A stretch of DNA of 64,000 nucleotides from AP-15 sp963700195 (GTDB lineage: Bacteria; Pseudomonadota; Alphaproteobacteria; ATCC43930; CGMCC-115725): NCBI GenBank assembly GCA_963700195.1, contig CAVOWQ010000016.1, positions 29,031 through 93,030 on the forward strand, read 5' to 3'. The notes beneath the pieces were generated by a model. That model was not told the DNA's origin, searched no databases, and saw only the letters and a list, made by a program, of their open reading frames with translations. The translations under genes and the position numbers were made by a program. Positions within the stretch are counted from its first letter, which is position 1. Each line of letters opens with the position of its first letter. Positions 20,416-30,500 of the stretch are shown in pieces.

Positions 20416-20856
20416 ATGGACGGGACGCGACAAAGGCCCGACAATGCGGAACGCGCTTTCTGGTCGTGGCTCGGCTTCTGGCTGCAGATCCTCGTGCTGG
20501 GTGTGCTCGCGATCGTCGGCGCATTTGCCGCGAGCGCCGCTGATCGGCCGGGGGATTACGGCTGCGGCATGGTGCTGAGCCTCGCGGCGATCGCGCTCGC
20601 GTTTTTGCTGCTGAAGCGCCGGCTCGACGGCAACGGGATCGGTTGGGGCGATTTCCTCCTCGTCGGCGACATGTGGAACCTGGCGCTGGTGATCCCGCTC
20701 TTCACGCTGATGGGCCTCGCCGGCTTGTTTATCGCCCATGCCTGGGAAGATGGCGCGATGCATACGGCGGGGATCGTGCTCTTCATCGCCAGTGGCGCGA
20801 TGATCTTTCTCGACATGAAGCACGTATTCGACCGCATGGAGCCGCCCGGGCACTGA
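20416..20856 (+). CDS. Small four-helix membrane protein of unknown function
   Basis: The protein has 146 residues. Hydrophobic segments lie at about residues 19-40, 53-67, 88-107 and 117-133, separated by short charged loops (LLKRRLDGNGIGWGD; AHAWEDGAMH). I do not recognise a family. Its stop is separated by one base from the pdxY start (TGACATG), so the two genes are almost certainly co-transcribed. That neighbour does not by itself suggest a role. Confidence 0.65.
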   Translation: MDGTRQRPDNAERAFWSWLGFWLQILVLGVLAIVGAFAASAADRPGDYGCGMVLSLAAIALAFLLLKRRLDGNGIGWGDFLLVGDMWNLALVIPLFTLMGLAGLFIAHAWEDGAMHTAGIVLFIASGAMIFLDMKHVFDRMEPPGH

Positions 20857-20857
20857 C

Positions 20858-21700
20858 ATGCCGACCGTGCTGTCGATCCAGTCCTGGGTGGCCTGCGGCA
20901 ATGTCGGCAATACCGCGGCCCTCTTTCCATTGCAGCGCCTGGGATGCGAGACGTGGTCGCTGAACACGGTCGCCTTCTCGAACCACACCGGATACGGGAA
21001 ATGGCGCGGCGCCGCCGTCCCGGCGCAGGAGATCGCGAGCTTGTTCGAGGGCATTGCCGAACTGGGGATCTTGCCGCGCTGCGATGCAGTGCTGTCCGGC
21101 TACCTCGGCGGTCCCGAAGCCGGCCCCGTGCTGCTCGACATCGTCAGGCGGGTCAAACAGGCGAACCCGCGGGCACTGTTCGCCTGTGACCCGGTCATGG
21201 GAGATGTCGGGCCCGGCTGGTATGTCCGCGCCGGCGTGCCGGAATTCTACCGCGACCATGCGATCGCGAGGGCCGACGTCGTGACACCGAACCGCTTCGA
21301 GCTCGAATGGCTGACCGGCCGTTCAGTCACCACACTCGTGGAAGCGGCTGCGGCGGCCGCCGTGCTGCGCGAGCAAGGCCCCGGGATCGTCCTCGTCACC
21401 AGCCTCGATCTCGCTGATGACTGCATCGCGGTGGTCGCAGCCGGCCCCGACGGCGCCTGGGCGGTCGACACAGCCCGCGTGCCGATCGAGGCGACCGGGT
21501 GCGGCGATGCCGTTGCCGCGCTCTTCCTCGGCTGGCTGCTCAAAGGCAAACCGCTGCCTGAGGCGCTCGCCACAACCATCGCCGCGATCTATGGCGTGAT
21601 CGAGGCGACGATGCGCGACGGCAGCGGCGAATTGGCGCTGGTCGCGGCGCAGGATGAGCTCGTCTCACCGAAGCGATCGGTTTCACTACAGCAACTATAG
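20858..21700 (+). CDS. pdxY: Pyridoxal kinase
   Basis: The protein has 280 residues, ribokinase fold. Phosphorylates pyridoxal with ATP in the B6 salvage pathway. Readable features are SIQSWVACGNVGNTAALFPL and NTVAFSNHTGYGKWRG (substrate lid and pocket), ACDPVMGDVGPGWYV, VTPNRFELEWLTG and the anion-hole motif ATGCGDAVAALFLG with the catalytic Asp. It follows the small membrane-protein gene by one base. PdxY/PdxK subtype cannot be settled. Confidence 0.88.
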   Translation: MPTVLSIQSWVACGNVGNTAALFPLQRLGCETWSLNTVAFSNHTGYGKWRGAAVPAQEIASLFEGIAELGILPRCDAVLSGYLGGPEAGPVLLDIVRRVKQANPRALFACDPVMGDVGPGWYVRAGVPEFYRDHAIARADVVTPNRFELEWLTGRSVTTLVEAAAAAAVLREQGPGIVLVTSLDLADDCIAVVAAGPDGAWAVDTARVPIEATGCGDAVAALFLGWLLKGKPLPEALATTIAAIYGVIEATMRDGSGELALVAAQDELVSPKRSVSLQQL

Positions 21701-21711
21701 GGGTCTCGAAA

Positions 21712-22471
21712 ATGGCGACAGCAGACAAGATCGCCGTCATCACCGGCGCCGGCAGCGGCATCGGCCGCGCCTCAGCGCTCGCCTTGCTCGAGGCGGGCTT
21801 CGCGGTCGTCCTGGCAGGGCGGCGGCGCGCAATGCTCGAGGAGACGGCCGCTTTAGGGAAAGCTCCGACCGCCGCGCACCCTGGTCGTGCCGACCGATGT
21901 CGCCGATCCCGGCTCGATCGCCGCGCTCTTCGAGGCGGTCAAGCAGACCTATGGCCGCCTCGATCTGCTGTTCAACAATGCCGGGACCAGCACCAGGGGC
22001 ATCCCGTTCGAGGAATTGACCTGGGAGCAGTGGTCGAACGTCGTCGCCGTCAACCTGACCGGCTCGTTCCTGTGCGCGCAGCACGCCTTTCGCATGATGA
22101 AGGAGCAAGACCCGCAAGGCGGGCGCATCATCAACAACGGCTCGGTCTCGGCGCATGTGCCGCGGCGCCACTCGACCCCCTATGTCGCGACCAAGCACGC
22201 ATTGACCGGGCTCACCCGGTCGCTGTCGCTCGACGGGCGCGACTACAACATCGCCTGCGGCCAGATCGACATCGGCAACGCCGCGACGACCCGCAACGAG
22301 GACACCGCGCGCGGCCGCTTGCAGGCCACCGGCCGGGTCGAGGCCGAGCCGCGCATCGATGTCGAGCACGTCGCGCGCGGCGTCGTCTACATGGCCACCC
22401 TGCCGCTCGAAGCCAACGTCCAGTTCATGACCGTGATGGCGACCAAAATGCCCTATATCGGCCGCGGCTGA
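21712..22471 (+). CDS. Short-chain dehydrogenase/reductase (one frameshift)
   Basis: About 252 residues. NAD(P)-binding motif TGAGSGIGRASALAL, then LDLLFNNAGTST (NNAG), the catalytic Ser in NNGSVSAHVP, and YVATKHAL with the YxxxK pair. One extra base at about 21868-21890 separates the first 45 residues from TLVVPTDVADPGS; total length is 3n+1. It starts 11 bases after pdxY and probably belongs to that operon. Substrate unknown. Confidence 0.82.
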
Positions 22472-22522
22472 GGGGCTTTGCTGCCGCGGCATCGAGTTTT
22501 CTCTCCGTTGGCGGCCGTGAGG

Positions 22523-22552
22523 TTGACATTTCGTCAGCTCTTTTTTGCTAAT
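22523..22552 (+). promoter_or_regulatory. Candidate sigma-70 type promoter for cysD-cysNC
   Basis: A perfect TTGACA at 22523-22528 is followed after 18 bases by GCTAAT (22547-22552). The predicted transcript start, around 22560, leaves room for the GAAGGA ribosome site at 22572-22577 before the TTG start of cysD at 22584. Confidence 0.5.
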
Positions 22553-22583
22553 CAATTCGGTGTCAACCCGTGAAGGAATTAAT

Positions 22584-23519
22584 TTGTCCACGATTGGCAA
22601 CTCCTTGGCGCCCGCAAATCTGCGATCCAACCATCTGAAGCGCCTCGAAGCCGAATCGATCGGCATCATGCGTGAGGTCGTGTCGGAGTTCCGCAACCCG
22701 GTCATGCTCTATTCGATCGGCAAAGATTCGAGCGTGATGCTGCACCTGGCGCGCAAGGCGTTCTTTCCGGGCAAGCCGCCCTTCCCGCTCCTCCACATCG
22801 ATACCGGCTGGAAATTCCGCGAGATGATCGCGTTCCGCGACGAGACCGCGCGCCGGCTCGGCCTCGATCTCCTCGTCCACACCAACGAGGAGGGGAGGGC
22901 GCGCGGCGTCAACCCGATCACCTCGGGCTCGGCATTGCATACGGCCGTCATGAAGACCGAGGCCTTGAAACAGGCGCTCGATCGCCACGGTTTCGATGCG
23001 GCGTTCGGCGGGGCGCGGCGCGATGAGGAGAAGAGCCGCGCCAAGGAACGCATCTTCTCGCTGCGTAGCGCCGAGCATGCCTGGAACCCAAAGAACCAGC
23101 GGCCCGAACTCTGGCGGCTCTACAACACGCGGCTGCGCCAAGGCGAGTCGATGCGGGTCTTCCCATTGTCGAATTGGACCGAACTCGACGTCTGGGAATA
23201 CATCGCCGAGGAGCAAATTCCGGTCGTCCCGCTCTATTTCGCCAGGCTGCGGCCGGTGGTCGGACGCGATGGCGTTTTGATCATGGTCGACGACGACCGC
23301 TTGCCGCTCGAGCCCGGCGAGCGCCCGGAAATGCGCCTCGTCCGGTTCCGCACTTTGGGATGCTATCCCTTGACCGGCGCAGTCGAGTCGGCAGCGACAA
23401 CACCCCAGGACATCGTCGAGGAATTGCGCAAATCGCGCCGGTCGGAGCGGCAGGGGCGGCTGATCGACAATGACGAGGAAGCCGCGATGGAACGCAAGAA
23501 GCGCGAAGGCTATTTCTGA
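22584..23519 (+). CDS. cysD: Sulfate adenylyltransferase subunit 2 (CysD)
   Basis: Small subunit of ATP sulfurylase; makes APS from sulfate and ATP together with CysN. About 311 residues. The PP-loop lies in MLYSIGKDSSVMLHLARKAF; further motifs are HIDTGWKFREMI, FGGARRDEEKSRAKERIFS and LSNWTELDVWEYI. I chose TTG 22584, which has GAAGGA six bases upstream and follows the promoter, over GTG 22560, which would sit at the predicted transcript start. Its stop overlaps the cysN start (TGATG), so translation is coupled. Confidence 0.92.
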   Translation: MSTIGNSLAPANLRSNHLKRLEAESIGIMREVVSEFRNPVMLYSIGKDSSVMLHLARKAFFPGKPPFPLLHIDTGWKFREMIAFRDETARRLGLDLLVHTNEEGRARGVNPITSGSALHTAVMKTEALKQALDRHGFDAAFGGARRDEEKSRAKERIFSLRSAEHAWNPKNQRPELWRLYNTRLRQGESMRVFPLSNWTELDVWEYIAEEQIPVVPLYFARLRPVVGRDGVLIMVDDDRLPLEPGERPEMRLVRFRTLGCYPLTGAVESAATTPQDIVEELRKSRRSERQGRLIDNDEEAAMERKKREGYF

Positions 23520-25390
23520 TGGCTGCCGACGGCGGGCCGCTCGCCACGAGGCGGGAGAAGGATCTTCTGCGCTTTCTGACCTGCGGATCGGTCGACGACG
23601 GCAAGTCGACCCTGATCGGACGCCTGCTCTACGATTGCTCCCTGGTGCTCGACGACCAGCTCGCGACATTGGAGCGGGATTCGCGGCGGTTTGGCACCAA
23701 CGGGGACGATGTCGACTTCTCGCTGCTGCTGGACGGGCTCGAGGACGAGCGCCAGCAGCGGATCACGATCGATGTCGCGTACCGGTTCTTCGCGACGCCG
23801 GAGCGGGCCTTCGCCGTCGCCGATACGCCCGGCCACGAGCAGTACACGCGCAACATGGCGACCGGCGCCTCGACCTGCGAGCTCGCCGTGATCCTGGTCG
23901 ATGCGCGAAAAGGCGTGCTGCCGCAGACCAAGCGGCACGCCTTTATCAGCTCGTTGCTCGGCATCCGCCACCTGGTGCTCGCCGTCAACAAAATGGATCT
24001 CGTCGGCTTTGACGAGCGCTGCTTCGAGGAGATCGCCACCCATTTTTCGGCCTTCGCAGCAGGTCTCGGCAACCCGTCGGTCCGCGTCATCCCGATCGCG
24101 GCGCGATCCGGCGACAATGTCACCCGGCGGTCGTCGCGGATGCCCTGGTACCACGGACCGACCTTGCTCGATCACCTCCATTCGGTCGACGTGACTGGCG
24201 GCGGCGAGGGTCCGTTCCGCTTTCCGGTCCAATGGGTCAACCGCCCGAACGGCGAATTCCGCGGTTTCTCGGGAACGGTCGTTTCGGGCTCGATCGCGCC
24301 GGGCGATGCGGTGCTGGTCGCGGGCTCGGGTCGGTCCGCGCGGGTCAAGGAGATCGTCACCTTCGACGGCTCGGTCGATTACGCCGCCGAAGGAGACGCC
24401 GTCACCCTCACACTCGACAGCGAGATCGACATTGCTCGCGGCGATCTGCTCGCCGATCCGCATGATCCGCCGGAATGCGTCGACCAGTTCGCCGCGCACG
24501 TGATCTGGCTCTGCGAGCAGCCCCTCGTTCCCGGCCGCTCTTATCTCTTGAAGATCGGCACCCGCACGGTGCCGGCGACCGTCACGGCGCTGAAGCATCG
24601 GATCAATGTCGAGACCCTGGCGCATCTGGCGGACAAGACCCTCGGCCTCAACGAGATCGGGTTCTGCAATCTGTCGACCGCAGCACCGGTGGCGTTCGAC
24701 CCCTACGCCGCCAATCGCGATACCGGCGCCTTTATCCTGATCGACCGCTTCACGAACGAGACGGCCGGCGCCGGGATGATCGCCTTCGGCCTGCGCCGGG
24801 CCAGCAACATCCACTGGCAGGCGCTGACCGTCGGCCGCGAGCAGCGCGCGGCCTTGAAGGAGCAGAGCCCGGCGGTGCTGTGGCTCACCGGCCTCTCGGG
24901 TGCCGGGAAGTCGACGATCGCCGACATCGTCGAGAAAAAGCTGCTGGCGGCGGGCCGGCACACGATGCTGCTCGACGGCGACAATGTGCGGCACGGGCTC
25001 AACCGCGACCTCGGCTTCACCGACGCCGACCGGGTCGAGAACATCCGGCGCGTCGGCGAGGTCGCCCGGCTGATGACCGAGGCGGGGCTGATCGTGATCT
25101 GCTCGTTCATCTCGCCGTTCCGCGCCGAGCGCCGGATGGTGCGCGAGCTGGCGGCCCCGATGGCGTTCCTCGAGATCTTCGTCGACACCCCGCTCGACGA
25201 GTGCATCCGGCGCGATCCCAAGGGACTTTACGCCAAGGCGAAGGCCGGCAGGATCGAGAACTTCACCGGCCTCGACTCCGTTTACGAGGCGCCCGACGCT
25301 CCGGAAATTCGTGTCGCGACGGTCGGCGCGACACCCGAAGCCGCCGCCGAATACATTCTCGACGAGCTGCGCCGGCGCGCGATCATCTGA
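23519..25390 (+). CDS. cysN: Bifunctional sulfate adenylyltransferase subunit 1 / adenylylsulfate kinase (CysNC)
   Basis: The protein has 623 residues. Residues 15-430 are the EF-Tu-like GTPase: G1 CGSVDDGKSTLIGRL, G3 DTPGHEQYTRNMATGAS and G4 NKMDLV. Residues about 445-620 are APS kinase: Walker A GLSGAGKSTIADIVEKK, LLDGDNVRHGLNRDLGF, and FVDTPLDECIRRDPKGLYAKA. The product is PAPS, the donor for sulfotransferases and for sulfite production. Operon with cysD. PAPS could serve the sulfotransferase at 34166 (inference). Confidence 0.93.
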   Translation: MAADGGPLATRREKDLLRFLTCGSVDDGKSTLIGRLLYDCSLVLDDQLATLERDSRRFGTNGDDVDFSLLLDGLEDERQQRITIDVAYRFFATPERAFAVADTPGHEQYTRNMATGASTCELAVILVDARKGVLPQTKRHAFISSLLGIRHLVLAVNKMDLVGFDERCFEEIATHFSAFAAGLGNPSVRVIPIAARSGDNVTRRSSRMPWYHGPTLLDHLHSVDVTGGGEGPFRFPVQWVNRPNGEFRGFSGTVVSGSIAPGDAVLVAGSGRSARVKEIVTFDGSVDYAAEGDAVTLTLDSEIDIARGDLLADPHDPPECVDQFAAHVIWLCEQPLVPGRSYLLKIGTRTVPATVTALKHRINVETLAHLADKTLGLNEIGFCNLSTAAPVAFDPYAANRDTGAFILIDRFTNETAGAGMIAFGLRRASNIHWQALTVGREQRAALKEQSPAVLWLTGLSGAGKSTIADIVEKKLLAAGRHTMLLDGDNVRHGLNRDLGFTDADRVENIRRVGEVARLMTEAGLIVICSFISPFRAERRMVRELAAPMAFLEIFVDTPLDECIRRDPKGLYAKAKAGRIENFTGLDSVYEAPDAPEIRVATVGATPEAAAEYILDELRRRAII

Positions 25391-25420
25391 CCGGCCCCGT
25401 GCTCGAGGGAGCCGGCTGCA

Positions 25421-26203
25421 ATGATCCACTCGGTCGACCTGCTCTATGCGATCTCCGGCTTTTGCGTCGGCCTGCTGGTCGGCATGACCGGGGTCGGCGG
25501 CGGCTCTCTGATGACCCCGCTCTTGATCCTGCTCTTCGGCATTCACCCGGCGACCGCGGTCGGGACCGACCTCCTCTACGCGGCGGCGACGAAGAGCGGC
25601 GGCACATTGGTCCACGGGCTCAACCGGAACATCGATTGGCGCGTCGTCGGCCGGCTCGCCGCCGGCAGCGTTCCGATGACCGCCCTGACTTTGCTCGCAT
25701 TGTCGGGCTTCGGCATCTACAGCGGCGCGGCGCGGGGTCTGATCACTGCGGTGCTCAGCGGCGCCCTGGCCGCGACGGCCGCGGTGCTGATCTTCCGAAA
25801 CAGAATCCTGGCATTCTTCGCTGCCCATGTCGGCGAGTTGAGCCCGAGACGCACCGCAGCGCTGACCGTGCTGCTCGGCGCGGCGCTGGGAGTGCTGGTG
25901 TCGATCTCCTCGGTCGGCGCCGGCGCCCTCGGCGTGACCGCCATCATCCTGCTCTATCCACGGCTGCCGACGGCGCGCATCGTCGGCTCCGACATCGCCC
26001 ACGCCGTGCCGCTGACCCTCGCCGCCGGCCTCGGCCACTGGATGCTGGGCTCGATCGACTGGCATCTACTCGGCTCACTGCTCGCCGGCTCGCTGCCGGG
26101 GATCGTCATCGGCAGCTATGTGTCGGTGCGCGTGCCCGACGCGATCTTACGCTTCACGTTGGCGACGACGCTGCTCCTCGTCGCCGGCAAGCTCGCGCTG
26201 TAG
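25421..26203 (+). CDS. TauE/SafE (TSUP) family membrane permease
   Basis: The protein has 260 residues with about eight hydrophobic helices. The TSUP signature is clear at both repeats: GLLVGMTGVGGGSLMTPLLI, GTDLLYAAATKSGG, then VSISSVGAGALGVTAII and GSDIAHAVPLT. Family members move sulfite, sulfonates or other organic anions. It begins 30 bases after cysNC in the same direction, which points to sulfur metabolism: export of sulfite or uptake of a sulfur compound. Confidence 0.85.
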   Translation: MIHSVDLLYAISGFCVGLLVGMTGVGGGSLMTPLLILLFGIHPATAVGTDLLYAAATKSGGTLVHGLNRNIDWRVVGRLAAGSVPMTALTLLALSGFGIYSGAARGLITAVLSGALAATAAVLIFRNRILAFFAAHVGELSPRRTAALTVLLGAALGVLVSISSVGAGALGVTAIILLYPRLPTARIVGSDIAHAVPLTLAAGLGHWMLGSIDWHLLGSLLAGSLPGIVIGSYVSVRVPDAILRFTLATTLLLVAGKLAL

Positions 26204-26284
26204 CAGCTTCCATCATCTGTGCCACAATCATCCGCGGGACCTGTCAGTCTGTCGCTCAGCGTCAAGTCGAAAGGAAGGTACGAA

Positions 26285-27256
26285 ATGACGAAATGTGCAT
26301 TGGTGTGTGGGGCCGGCGGTTTTATCGGCGGCCATCTGGTCAAGCAGCTTAAGCGCGACGGTTTGTGGGTCCGCGGTGCCGACCTCAAATTTCCCGAATT
26401 TTCGGAGACTGCAGCGGATGACTTTGCGGTCGGCGACCTGCGCGACCCCGGCTTCTGCCGCGCCATCGTCGACCGCCGCTTCGACGAAGTTTATCAACTT
26501 GCCGCCGATATGGGCGGCGCTGGTTATATCTTCACCGGTGAGCACGACGCCGATTTGATGCACAACTCCGCAACGATCAACCTGAACATGCTCGACGCGT
26601 GCCTCAAACGCGGCACCCGGAAACTGTTCTATTCGTCATCGGCCTGCATGTATCCCGCCTATAACCAAGACGACCCCTTGAACCCGCACTGTTCGGAGGA
26701 TTCGGCCTATCCGGCGGCACCCGACAGCGAATATGGGTGGGAAAAGCTGTTCAGCGAGCGCGTGTATCTGGCGTACCGGCGAAATTATGGGCTGCAGACG
26801 CATGTCGCGCGCTATCACAATATCTTCGGGCCGGAGGGGACTTGGACAGGGGGTCGTGAAAAGGCGCCAGCCGCAATCTGCCGTAAGGTCGCCACGGCAC
26901 GCAGTGGCGACGAAATCGAAGTGTGGGGCGATGGCGAGCAGACTCGTTCGTTTCTCTATATCGACGAGTGCATTGAAGGCACGATGCGGCTGCTGCGCTC
27001 GACCTTCACCGGCCCGGTCAACATCGGGTCGGAGGAAATGGTCACGATCAACCAATTGGTCGACCTGGTCGCCGACATTGCCGGCAAGCAGATCGGAAAA
27101 AAACACATCCCCGGTCCTCAGGGCGTGCGCGGACGCAATTCCGACAACCGGCTCATCTGGGAGAAGCTGCGCTGGCGGCCGACCCAAAGCCTCAGAAATG
27201 GGCTGGAGCGAACCTACCAGTGGATAGAGATGCAGGTTAGACGGAACGCGGCTTAA
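26285..27256 (+). CDS. NAD-dependent epimerase, GDP-mannose-3,5-epimerase-like
   Basis: The protein has 323 residues; the start is ATG 26285 after AAAGGAAGG. Extended SDR: GAGGFIGGHLVKQL (NAD loop), QLAADMGGAGYIFTGE, YSSSACMYPAYNQ, and YGWEKLFSERVYLAYRR with the YxxxK pair. The region GPEGTWTGGREKAPAAICRK and GPQGVRGRNSDN follows plant GDP-mannose 3,5-epimerase closely, so a GDP-hexose epimerase (GDP-L-galactose or GDP-L-gulose) is the best guess. It opens the surface-glycan region. An A+T-rich 285-base gap follows before the large glycosyltransferase gene. Confidence 0.8.
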   Translation: MTKCALVCGAGGFIGGHLVKQLKRDGLWVRGADLKFPEFSETAADDFAVGDLRDPGFCRAIVDRRFDEVYQLAADMGGAGYIFTGEHDADLMHNSATINLNMLDACLKRGTRKLFYSSSACMYPAYNQDDPLNPHCSEDSAYPAAPDSEYGWEKLFSERVYLAYRRNYGLQTHVARYHNIFGPEGTWTGGREKAPAAICRKVATARSGDEIEVWGDGEQTRSFLYIDECIEGTMRLLRSTFTGPVNIGSEEMVTINQLVDLVADIAGKQIGKKHIPGPQGVRGRNSDNRLIWEKLRWRPTQSLRNGLERTYQWIEMQVRRNAA

Positions 27257-27541
27257 TCGTCGCCTGGCTGGGGCGAGACGAAGTGCTATGCGGGTCATTA
27301 CGCTCCGCAAGGCCGCCGCACCGGGGATTACCCACACCTGGCTGGATCTGGGCGAAGCGACAACCTAGTGTTAACCGGCGTGACCTATCATTACCGGAAT
27401 GCACCAGCAAACAACGAGTGAGAATGACCAATATTCAAGCTCTTAAAAGGCAATCAATATAAAATTTTAAACCTCCTGTATTTCCCAAAATATCTTAATA
27501 AACACTCTTTTCGACCAAATTAAGCTTTGAGAGGACGGAGC

Positions 27542-30500
27542 ATGCGCAGGGTCGCTATCGACGCATACAATTTTGTCGGCTTGGGAGGGGGGGCCGGAGG
27601 CTCCGGCAGTTATTTGCTTTCGCTCATCGGGCAGCTGGCGCGCCTAGTGGACGTTCGGGTGATCGCGTCCGCAAACAACAGCCACCTCTTTGGCCCGCTC
27701 ACAGAACGGACCAAGCGCCTCAGTGTCGCCGTCGAGGGCGAGAACCACGCCGAGGCGATACGTGCCAGCACCAAGGATGCCGATGTTCTGTATGCACCGT
27801 TCACCGCTCTGCCCGAGCGAGCTACCTATAGCCAAATACCTGCAGTTACGGCAATCCACGATCTGCAGCATCGTTTTTTAAAGAGCTTTTTTCCTCAATC
27901 CGAACGCATTGAACGCGATAACGCCTATTTCGAGGCAGTGACCCAGGCCGACGCCATTCTCACCTTCGCTCAGGCCGAACGCCAAAACCTTATCAGAGAG
28001 TACAACGTCCACACGACGATTGGCGTTGTTCCTCATGCCCCGTTTCTCGTGGAAGAGGTGGAGCGTGAGTTTGGCGACGCCGTGATAAATCTCGACCGAA
28101 ATCCATACCTCAAAAAATTTGGACGATACATTCTGTATCCAGCGGTAAATTGGCCACACAAGAACCATTACCGCTTGATAGAGGCATTTCGCTTTCTTTG
28201 CCGAGACTTGGCTGTCCCGGAGGTGAAACTAGTGCTCACCGGGGCTTCCTGCGTCGAGCATCGCGAACACTTCTATAAGGGGCTGTTGGAACAATCCTGG
28301 GCTCAGGGGCGGGTTGTCAATCTCGGGTTCGTTTCGAATCTGCAGCTATACATGTTGATCAAAGGTGCAGAAGCACTCGCCTTTCCCTCAATGTACGAAG
28401 GTTTTGGCATTCCGGTGCTGGAAGCCATGCGGATTGGCACTCCAGTAATCGCATCGGATCTTGCCGTGACCCGGGAGTGGTTCGGCGACTGCTATGAACC
28501 GTTCCGCAACATTCGTGATTCCTGGGCGATGGCTGAAGATCTGGGCCGGCTTCTGGACAGTTCACGAAGACGCGATGAGCTGAGGGCGATCGGGCTCGCG
28601 CGCAGCATGGAATTTTCCTCGCGGCGCACTGCGCAGGAGACATTGCAGTTCCTCTCGAATGTTGTCGACGCCGCCGATCGCCCAAAACGGCATCGGGGCC
28701 GGCCACACCGCGACATGAGCGAGCTCAAGCGCGAAAACTGCCGGATATTATTTCATGTATTGATTGACGCATTTGATGTGGAAAGCATTCGCCGCGTCGC
28801 CGCAACCACGCAAGCCCTGTCTGCTGATCTGATCGGCGATATCCGCTTTCTCTTCGTTACCCCATATCCGAAAAACGAGGCTTCTGGCAACTCGCAGACC
28901 AAAATCGACCCTGCCCGCAAGCGCCGGCGCAAAACCCAGGGGGGCATCGGGCTCGATATTTGGACTCACCTCGGAGGTGCCAGGAGTGACCGGGCGCTGG
29001 TTGAAGAGCTGTGCTCGGATATCGGTGAGATTGTGTACTTTGATAATGTCGAAGGTGCCAGCGATCGATCGCGCGCGATCCGGTTCTACGCGGCGACGCA
29101 GATCGAGGCATCGTTTCACTGCTTCATCCGAGCCTCTACCCTCGCCGAACTGCGTTCTACTTCAGGAATAGCGCAGCGCTATCGCAACACTGCGCTCCGC
29201 TGTGACGGTGAAATCGATGGGTTCTACGTCGGCGAAGCCTCCTGGGCTGCGGTACGCGATCAAATCTTGAAGGTAATGCACGCCACTCCGAGCGGTCTCG
29301 ATGAGGCCATCTCGGAGGCGACTCTGATGGCGATCCCCAATTTCGTTCTAACGAACGAGTTCGTGCTGAACAGCCATCCGTTGCCTCCCGATTGGTTCGG
29401 CAACGCGTTTCTGGCAGATCTTGCAATCCGCGCGCGAATTACCGAACCGCGTCTTCGGTTTGCCTACATAGAGACCGAGCTGAGGCGCCGTGTCGGGCAT
29501 CACTTCGCGCTCGTTCAAGGTCTCTGTAAAGCGGCGCAAGCGGCTGGCTTGGACCCGATTGTGGGTGCGAACCGGGATGCAGAGCTCGACGACGGCGGCA
29601 CGGGGCTCGAAATCGATGCCTGTTTTTCCGGCTATTCCCAGGCGCCCGAACCATCTGTGACGCCGAGCAATTTCGCCGACGAGCTGCTGGCGTTCTTGCG
29701 CCGGCACGACCTGGGCCCGCGCGACTACGTTTACCTCCACATGCCTTACCCGACTTTGATTGCCGGTGTGCTGCAGCTGGTCGCAACCAGCCGGTTCGAG
29801 GAACTCCCGGTATTTCTAGTACGCATCTGCTCGGCAGACGAGTTATTCCGCTGGCACGACATCCGTGAGACGAAGCTATTGCGAGCGATCGGAGAGCTCG
29901 GGGCTGCACGGCGCAAACGCATCCGCATCTTTGTCGAGTCCATCCCATTGCAGCGCTATTTCGAGCGTTTGACGGGTCACCATTTACCGGTGCTGTTGAA
30001 CCCGGTTGGCCGAACACTGGCAGCCGCCGCCCTGACGGCGGCAGATCTTCGTCAGCAGCGGCGCAGACGCGGAATTGTGGTCTTCGGCTATTTCGGCGAG
30101 GCGCGCCGTGAGAAGGGCTTCCATCTGCTGCCTGAGATTGTAGAGAAGCTGATCGGTATTTACGGCGCCAAACAGGTTCAGTTTGCCATTCAGGTCTCAG
30201 CTGCCCCCGACAACGACACCGACGAGGTCCGGGCAGCTCGGGCCCGTCTCGAGCGACTTTCCGAGCTTCATAAGGGGCATGGCGCCATCCGCCTCTATCA
30301 AGAATTCCCCGATATGCACGGTTATTATAGGGCGCTTGCAGGATGCGATGCTTTGCTGATGCCGTATGGCCCCGGGGCCTATCAGCTCCGCGGATCGGGG
30401 GTGGCGCTCGAGGGGCTCGCGCTCGGCATCCCGATCATCGTCCCGGCCGGCACGGACATGGCGGTGACATTCGCGGGTCAGGGCTGCATTGTCGCCAACA